A stretch of DNA of 64,000 bases, taken from NCBI RefSeq assembly GCF_000003815.2, contig NC_049981.1, forward strand, positions 11,129,478-11,193,477. Direction: 5' to 3'. Positions 23,301 through 32,731 of this stretch are shown in pieces. The notes under the pieces are model-generated. The model was not told the origin of the DNA. It made no database searches and worked only from the letters and a program-made list of their open reading frames with translations. The translations under genes were made by a program, and so were the position numbers. This DNA comes from Branchiostoma floridae. Lineage: Eukaryota > Chordata > Leptocardii > Amphioxiformes > Branchiostomatidae. Position 1 is the stretch's first letter. Each line of letters opens with the position of its first letter.

Positions 23301-26300
23301 CATGGCCAGCCTATCAGAGGGACTGACACAGGAGTCAGCAGAAGTGATACCGGACACAGCACACCATGCAGAGATGGGCTCTGAGTTTCCAGAGGGGCGC
23401 GGCACACCTTCAAGCGAAAAACTCACCTTTGCAAATCTCCCTGTGAATACAAATTTTTATCCTGATTTATCTAACATCCATTGGCATAATACCGGTCGGT
23501 TTACTGCAATTTCTCAAGCAATGCTAATTTGGCAAATGATCAACGCATCATTTTCTCCAGTTACATGTTGCTGTTACAGCTTACCTTTGCCACTTCTTCT
23601 GTGTAAATTATTTTGTCTCTCTGGTCCTGCTAAAAACATAATATCGTAATTGGAACACACCGCGGAATTGCACGGAGAACGGGCGCGTGGTTGGAAGGGG
23701 GTGCACTATACCGGCCGAACGAAACACGGCACAATTAACTGCCGCTATGTACCTTTATACATCCTCTGTTGTTCCTTTCTTTCCTGTTAGTAGTTGCACA
23801 AAACAAAAATCTGCATGAGCATACAAAAAGTCATGAGAAAATGGGCGTATACTGACAAGAATTTTCATTTAATTTTGGTCCGTCACAACCGCTATGACGT
23901 AAAACTTTACTGCTGGCCGTAGCAATAAAAATGTCGGGAAAATGGCGGCGTACGTTCAATTTGACCCATTCAGCCGTAGATCCGGGCGATGATGCAACGG
24001 TTCCTCACACTTTTACACGAGTTGTAGGTCACCAAAAGAAATTCAAGATTGCTGTTGAATCATGCTCGTCTTGTGCCGTGAGCACATGTGATTATTATCT
24101 ACAAATCTGGCGATGAACGTGACAGTGTGTTTGTCCCACGACGAGCTCGCCTGCCCCGAAAATGACCTGAAAACTTTTGGCCTTGTTGTCTTCGAATGCA
24201 TTGTTATCGATGCTTTGTAAATTATGTATTGGACACCTAGATGTCTGAAGTGTGCATACCTCAGAAATAACTATTGTTGCATGTGTAGATCTCTTTAAGT
24301 TCCACTATTTTTAATCGACCGGTATAAGGCTTATGACCGGTATTATGCCAATGCATGTTATCTATTTACAAAAAATGATACTACGCTGAAAGGGGAAATA
24401 CTTGACGTGTGTAGATAAAAATATTATAGAGATGCAGGTTCTAGTATTTTCAAATGATACAAGATTCGTACAGTCAAGCTTGTCCATTGTAACCACACTT
24501 TGTTGGTCGCTTACCATATGATTTTTCCCGACACACTTAGTATTAAGAATCCTGTCTATAGTAACTGCCTGTCCACATAGATTAGATTTTATTGAGTGGA
24601 CATCTTGGCCAGTTTTGACTGATTTTGTCAGATTTTTTCCCTTGTTTGTTTATTTGTTATCATTTTTTCGTTTGGCCATAAACAACAGCTCCCTGAGGTA
24701 CCGGGTATCGCAGGCTGGCGGTGGGAAGTTGCGTACATCTTCACGGAAGCCTTGGGTTACGTCTCGCTACACGGCATCACCTCGCAGATCCAGAAACTGG
24801 CACTCGTTGGAATCAAGTAAGTTATCCTAGTCTCTACCAGATTCCGGGTCGCTGGAAAACCGTAGAAATAGAACAAATAGAGGAGCAAGCCGGCCAGAGG
24901 AGTGTAGCCAGCTAGGGAACAGCACGCGACCTATTTGGCTACACTCCTCTGGCCGGCTTACTCTCTATTCTATTTCTACGGTTTTCTAGCGACCCGGAGT
25001 CTGGTAGAAACTAAAAGTTACCCAGTGAGTCTTTTTAGAAACAGTATTTTGGCAGATTAAAAAAACCTGGTTGCCCAGTTGTGCCATGCAATCATATTTT
25101 GTATGGCACGACTTGCAGACTTACAGACTGCAGCAACATGAAATGTTCATTGCCAACTTATAATTAGTGTTTGGCTGGGCAAAAACTCTATATTACCCTT
25201 GACTGTATAATGGGGACATCTCGAAAACTCACTAAAAAGACAACACAGATTTGTGTTTAATAGATTGAATTTATTTGTTGTGCGCTCTGTCAAATCCCTC
25301 AGATGCAGCGACACAGCTTATGTACCGCAGCTTCAGTGAGATTACTACTTTAGAGTGGCGAGCTATTTGGGTGAGCGACAACGGCAGGGATTTGAACCCT
25401 TGACCTCCCCAGGTCCAGAAGTAGGGTTGCTGTCCACTGGAATATGCTGATCAATGCCAGCCATTAAAAACTTGTAGTGTTGTTTTTTTATGTAATTTTT
25501 TGTCATTTGTTTGGTGTCTCTTTTTTTTTTGACAACTCAGGAACCCAGCCGACTTGGTTCCCCCAGACTACAACAGTGCGTGTACAGAGAGTGCTGGTCT
25601 GCTGGACCTGGCAGAGTTCAACCCTCAGTATGAGGTGGAAGAAGAGGCAGTCGGTAAGACGATGCATTCTTCAACAAATTCTGTCCCTCTGTTTTATTCA
25701 TTAGACAACCAACATCTTTTAACTTACAATGTAGAACACTTAGTCTAGTACATGTTCTTTGTAATAGTGCACATGTTCTTTGGAACACCTGTCTTGTACA
25801 TGTTCTTTGGAATGTTTGCACATAATGTATTGTTCTTTCTTTTAGTACCCAGCTTTTGGACATGTTCTTTGGAATGTGTGCACATTATAGTTTTTGGAAC
25901 ACTAGGTCTTGTACATGTTCTATGGAATGTCCTTTGGAACACTATAATTATGCCTTCTACAAGTTATTCTTTGGAATGTGTCATCATGTTTTTTGGAACA
26001 TCCAGGTTTTTGTACATGTTTTTTGGAATGCATGTGTGCACATTTATGTTCCCTGGAACAGTAGACTTGTACTTCTACTTTGGAATGTGTGCAAACGTTC
26101 TTTGGAACAGGTAATCTATGACTTGTATATGTTCTTCAGAATGTGTGCACATGTTCTGGAAACAATCACACTTGTATGTGTACATAATGCTTTAAATCAT
26201 GTTCTTTGGGAAACAATGTCTTTTACGTGTTCGTTGAAATGTGTGCAAAATCATGTTCTTTGAAACGCATAACAATGATTTTCCCACTAGAGGGTGTTCT

Positions 26301-29300
26301 ACAGTTCCTTGGAACATGTGCACATTTTGTTTGAAGCATATTTACAATACATTGTAAAAATACATGACTGTATTGTACAATTTTTATTTGGAATGCAATG
26401 TACAGTCATTATGTTCTATGAAATACACTCACACTATTCAATACTTAGTCTAGTACACAGTAACTGTTATATATATTATGCAGTTTTTTCTTGAAACAAA
26501 CATATAGTCATTTTTGTTTTGATCAGGCATACATTCAATAAAGCAATGTTATATTTTATCTGGATCTAGAACTGCCTGACTGGATGTGGAGAGTGCGTTA
26601 TGGTGCAGTTCAGTCCCTGGTCAAAGTGGGGCGCTGCTGCCAGGCAGACAAGACCAAGGAGGGCCTGCGTACAGCGGTGTGGGGCATGCTGGTCAGGGTC
26701 CAGTCTCAGGAGCAGGACATCAGAGTCATGGAGGCCTTCAAAGTTGGGCAGGTCAGGAGGGGGGGGTCATTTTGGTGCTTATTACCTCATTATAGGGGGC
26801 AAAATTTAAAATTGACAAGCCTACTATACTACTATGCTAAATATACCCCAAAGTCAAGTTCTCACTTGTTTTACATAAGTCCGTCTTAGTTCAGGGCTCT
26901 CTGTTTGCAACTTGTGCCGTGTTGACAGTTACATTTGTACTTGACTGACTGAAAGAATTTAGTGAAGGCTACATGTCCCCTGGCTCAATTCAGCTCTTAT
27001 ATACTGTAAAATTTGCATTTAAGCTCGCGGGGGTTTAATTTTGCGGTAGCACTGGAAAAAGGACTTTTCGCGGTGGTTTTAAAACCCTTAAACTGCCAAA
27101 CCCGGATATATCCGGCACACATATACATGTCCTGTGTGCCGCACCCAGATATTTCCGGGATAGCGTATTCCCCCAAAGTAGCAACTTTGCGCGCGCGTAG
27201 CACACAAACCCCGGAAATTAGGGACTTCGGCCTTGCTTGGAGGCTTCTTTTTGGAGGTAGGCAGCCAACCCTGGCAATGATAGCATTTTATAGTGCTGAA
27301 ACTCTGGCAGTTTAAGGGTTAAACTATCGGTAGCACCATGGACTGTAGTCTTTTACTACCATGGGAAAATGTTTGCGTTGGTTTTAAGTTAGTGGTGAAG
27401 TGGCCACCGCGTAAACCCCGAACATTAAACCACCACGAAAATTTCTGCATTTACAGTATTGGGGCTTTTCAAGCTGGCTTTCCTAATAAGGCTTGTAGAC
27501 ATTCCCAATATTGTCCTTGATTTGGAACCCCCCCTAATTTATCTTTTTCCTCTAATTCTTTGGAAAATTTCCCACAATCCATCCCTAAGCAAACCTCTGG
27601 AACCTCCAACACATCATATTACTGTACATGTACAATGTATTGTTCGTACAAGTTTATTTTATGTAGTGTATGGATAAAAGGGAAATGACGGGAAGAAGAA
27701 AATTTTTGCGATCGTTTTGACACTGCGCAAACAAGAAACATATGAAACAACTGCAAAATTTTCCACATTTTACGGTATTTCTTTCTTTCTCTCAGGTTGA
27801 GGCTGAAGTTGAGACGAGTCAGCACAAAGAGAGCCTCCCGCGCTCCTCCACTATCTTTGCAAAGATGGCGCACAGTCTAGCGGAGATCTACCTCCCGCCG
27901 CTAGCTGCAGAGTCGCCCAGGACAACCAGGGGGACGTTCACGGCCAGGTCCCAGCCCCCTCGGTCACGCAGCCTCCCCACCCCCACCCCGGGGAAACATC
28001 CCATCAGGACGTCGTTGAGGTAACAACATCTTTATGAATCTTGTTCAAATTCTCCGTAAACTTTCAGGTTGGTAGATCAATTGAATAAAGTCTTATTCAT
28101 TACACTGTGACAGCACTTTTTGTTTTGGCAACGTTTCGATGATGGTCGTTGAATGTTTACTGAAGAATTAAAGCAGGTTGTGTAATGAAGAAGACTTTGT
28201 TCAATTGTACAAATTCTATTTAAAACGTTAAATTTTTTAACAAAAGATTGGCATAGCCTTATGTAGAAACCATCTTCTTTTGTCCAGAATTTAATGAAAT
28301 TTACAAAATTTAAGTTGTTCAGAGCCGGAAAAGAATGTTGTTCACAAAAACTTGTGATATAGTTTTCTTTAAACCGTGGCTACTCAACATTGCTCTGTTT
28401 GAGGTCCTTTTCCCATTTAACATGATGTAATAACCTCGAAGTATGCAACCGATTTTATAGCAATAGCTTGCCGCAACTTTTGGATTTTGAAAAGTTTAAA
28501 AAATAAAGTCACTAATCAAGAAAATACAGTATGTTGAAATCATTGATACTTTTCTTTCTTACCATGACTACAGCTTTTCTATTCCAAAACAGCCCTACTT
28601 GTCAGACTTATCATATCACAGTAAACACCAAGGAACAAAACCATGTTCTGACTCAGATACAATGTTGGCCTCTTAAAGTCAGCAGTCAATAATTAGATAA
28701 ACAAGGTCATCTGACCTTTCATAACCTCCATCACTCATGCAATATGGAAACACTACTAAAATAACCATGATATAAATTATGATATTACACATTGTGTCAA
28801 AATTAACTTTGAAGTAAGTAATAATGAATAAAGCAGATGTTAGACTCAAATCAACTTTGACAAACTTGAAGTGAATCTAGTGTTGAGATCTATAACAGCA
28901 AACATATGGTCAACCTCTACAAGAAAGGCAGGTATCTTACATGTAGCTTGTAAGTCAGACTCCTTGACTAAATATTATACTTAATAATATATATTAGACT
29001 AATATATTATACATTTAATTTTGTATATGGGTCTCAGTCATGGGTAAATAATGCATATAGCTCACGTTTGCTGTGGTCCTGGGTCTTCACTGTTGTCCCT
29101 GCATGTGGCTGACACTGTGGCCCTGGGTCTCATCGTGGATCAGTGTTCTGTGGCTGAAGCTGTGGCCCTGGGTCTCATCGTGGGTCAGTGTTCTGTGGCT
29201 GAAGCTGTGGCCCTGGGTCTCATCGTGGGTCAGTGTTCTGTGGCTGAAGCTGTGGCCCTGGGTCTCATCGTGGGTCAGTGTTCTGTGGCTGAAGCTGTGG

Positions 29301-32300
29301 CCCTGGGTCTCATCGTGGGTCAGTGTTCTGTGGCTGAAGCTGTGGCCCTGGGTCTCATCGTGGGTCAGTGTTCTGTGGCTGAAGCTGTGGCCCTGGGCCC
29401 TGGGTCACTGCACAAGGCTGAAGCTGTGGCCCTGGGTCTTCATTGTGGGTCACTGCACAAGGCTGATGCTGTTGCCCAGGGTCATAGTCATGGGTCACTG
29501 CACAAGGCTGAAGCTATGGCCCTAGGTCTTCATTGTGGGTCACTGCACAAGGCTGAAGCTTTGGCCTTGGGTCTTCATCGTGGGTCACTGCATGAGGTTG
29601 TAGCTGTGGCCCTGGGTCTTCATCGTGGGTCACTCCACAAGGATGAAGCTGTGGCCCATCATGGGTCAGTACATGTGGCTGAAGTTGGGGCCCTGGGTCT
29701 TCATTGTGGGTCACTGCGCAAGGCTGAAGCTGTGGCCCTGCGTCTTCATCTTGGGTCACTGCATGTGGCTGACGCTGTGGCCCTGGGTCTTCATAGGTCA
29801 CTGCATATGGCTGAAGCTGTGGTCCTGGGTCTTCATAGGTACATGGCCGATTGGTATCACTATCATCGGATGTCTTGTTACTGGCTGTGGAGGGATGTTT
29901 ACCTGTGGCTGCATTTTCATTAGATGCCTGCAGTTCATCTGCATCAAAATATACCACCGCATATGGCCTGATGTTACGTCCATCTGTGTCAGAGGGTTCT
30001 TCTTCGTCTGTTTCCGTTGGCACAATGTGACAGGCCAAACCTGTGATGTGGGAGCCATTGTAGAAGAAGAGCACAACTGCTGACGACAACACAAAGAGGA
30101 GGGGCACAATAATGGCAGAGATTACGGAAAAGAGACGGGTCATGTTCTCATCCCAGTTGATGATGGAGTGACCTCCAACGACAATGACGTAGTCCATCTC
30201 TGTGGTCAGCTCTGTGACTGATATAATTGTTTTTTTTGTGGTTGCAGTCATGCTTGTGCTATTATACTCCTTGTCAGTGGGAATGGTCTCAGTGTACAGA
30301 GATGTTGTGTTGAAAGTTTGAGGACAAGCAGAGGTCATGTTTGAAGTAGATGTGGTGATGGACGTTTCGACACACTTTGCAAGCCACAGCCTTTGTCGTG
30401 GCATGCTTGTGTTCATATTTTCTGCATCCTCCTTCAAGGTGGATATTAGAGTTCCCTTCAGTTTAGCTGGCGCTGTGCACGTCAGTAGGTTGTGATTGTC
30501 AATCAAGGCCAGGTCTGGTAGGTTGCAGATGAGCCATGTTAGATTTGTGTCACATTTCAGCTTATTACCTTCTACATTGAGACGTAAGTGTTGGTTTTGC
30601 TTCAGCCGCATGACACTGCTGTCGATAGTGGTGATGTGGTTTGTGTTCAGATTTACAAGCCTCAGTGCTTTATGCTGCAGAATTGCATCAACGGGCACAG
30701 AACGTAGGCGATTCTGTCCCAATGAGAGCAAGGCAAGGAGAGGGAGGCCACGAAATGCATGCAGGGATATGAAGGAAATTGCATTCTTGTCGAGGATCAA
30801 GAATGTAAGACTCGTAAGTCCGGCAAAGACGTCAGCTTCTGGAAAGTCCAAGACAAACATGAATAACTGTGTTAAAAAATATGAATAACCGTGTCAATGA
30901 CCGAAAATTAGGTATGTTGAACAAATCTTGATATTACTGCAGCAAAAACTGACTCAAAGGGTTTTGGTGTTTATAACAGCCTCCGGACCAGGCCTGTTCC
31001 TCCAACCCAGGATGTAAATGCTTCTTGGGACTCACAAAAACTTCACCATTTAGACTACATGATGAATGTACGACAAACATCTGGACAGTTTCTTGAGTAA
31101 TTGCTATTTGCGTATATTATTGCCTAACCTTCATTGACGTACATGGAATGACATGAAATTGAGGAAAATATATGTTCAGAAGCTTGAAATGACAGATTTG
31201 ATAAACAAACAACATGGGCTCCCCAACGATGAGTTAGACAGAAAAAAATAAAACTTATGCTGGAGGCAGGCCTGCTGGGGTCATAAATTTTTCTAGTGTC
31301 CTTCATTTCTGGAATGTTCATCGTCAGATTGACTGCCTTCAACAACAATAGGATTGTCATTGATATATTCTTTTGCTAGAATACAATTGAAGACTACAGC
31401 AGATAAGCACAGTTTTTTTCACAAAGTACTTATGGTATTAATAACTTGAAACTTACCTAGCCTTGAGATACGGTTGTCATCAAGGTAAAGGTGTTGCATC
31501 AGAGGCAGACCTTCGAAAGCTCCTGGCTGAATTCTGGAAACATTCGTCGTTTGAATAAAGAGTACCTGAAGGCCTGAGACATTTGGAAAGGACCGTTCAT
31601 GGATTGTTGAAGAACGGAGATAGTTGATGTAGATCCTTCGAGTATGGTTGTGGAAGTCTGTTGGGATGGCGTCAAGACACGCAGGAGAGCTGTATGTTCC
31701 ATCATGTCCAACCCAGCTGCAGGGTACCGCCGCATTTTCATGGGGACAGCGACAGCAAACATGGTTCGGTATCCCAGACAGTTTAACTACATTGGTATAA
31801 CAGACATCTGGGCAACGTAGGGATGTTCCTAGCACAACATGTAGATGATTTGAGAGCAAAACGTGTAATATCAGCAGCACATCCTTGCTTCCTGCCATCT
31901 TGCTTCCAGATACGTGGTACGCTGCCTGTGTCTCACATCTCTCACTGCAAGTGGTTGATGGGCCCCTTCTATGATTTGCTGGCTTGTAGAGCAGACACTC
32001 AGACAAACTATGCTTTGATGTCTTCATGCATAATCTCATAAGATCCACGCAGATATTACATTTTGAAAAAGTAGAAATTCTGGGTCAGCATGAAGATTAG
32101 TCTCGGCGAGCCACAGCTGTGAGGATGTTTTCCTTTGGATAAAAAAGAATTTGGTAAAATCTTTGTGAGGTATAATTCTTATAGAAACAAGAGTTTGGAG
32201 ACCTGATATCTCCATGAAATATAATTATGAGAAGAAGAGAATGTTTTATTTGTAAAACTGTTTTTTTAATTGTGTAGTAACATTAGAAGGGAGGGTGCTC

Positions 32301-32683
32301 ACACGTCATCCATATTGTCCTTATAGATTACAATTAAAAGTAATGTTCGTCATTCATTCATTCATTCATAAAACATCGACCAAAGGATAACATGTGTCTA
32401 AATGACATGAAAGCATTCTATGCTAAAGACAAATAAGGTATAGATTCTTCTCAGACTGGTAGATATATTAAACTTTGTTAACCTAAGAATAAACCCAAAC
32501 TTGTTCATTTCAGTTCTCCCCATTTACATCAGATTCTATTGTCACATGACTTTGACCTGTCACAGTTTTACTGTTCCACAGATTCAGGGAAATAGAATAA
32601 TCTTTATTGTCACCAGACTTAAAAAAGATGTGCATGATATAGGTACATGATATATTTCAGCTGGACATATTCTAATTCATGTT

Positions 32684-32731
<48 letters not shown>

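Noticed and set aside
29051-29923. 290-codon + strand frame with AEAVALGLIVGQCSV repeats
   Set aside because: Open only because the minisatellite period (45 bp) is divisible by three; the minus strand carries the real LRR coding sequence, and no start context or domain supports the + frame.
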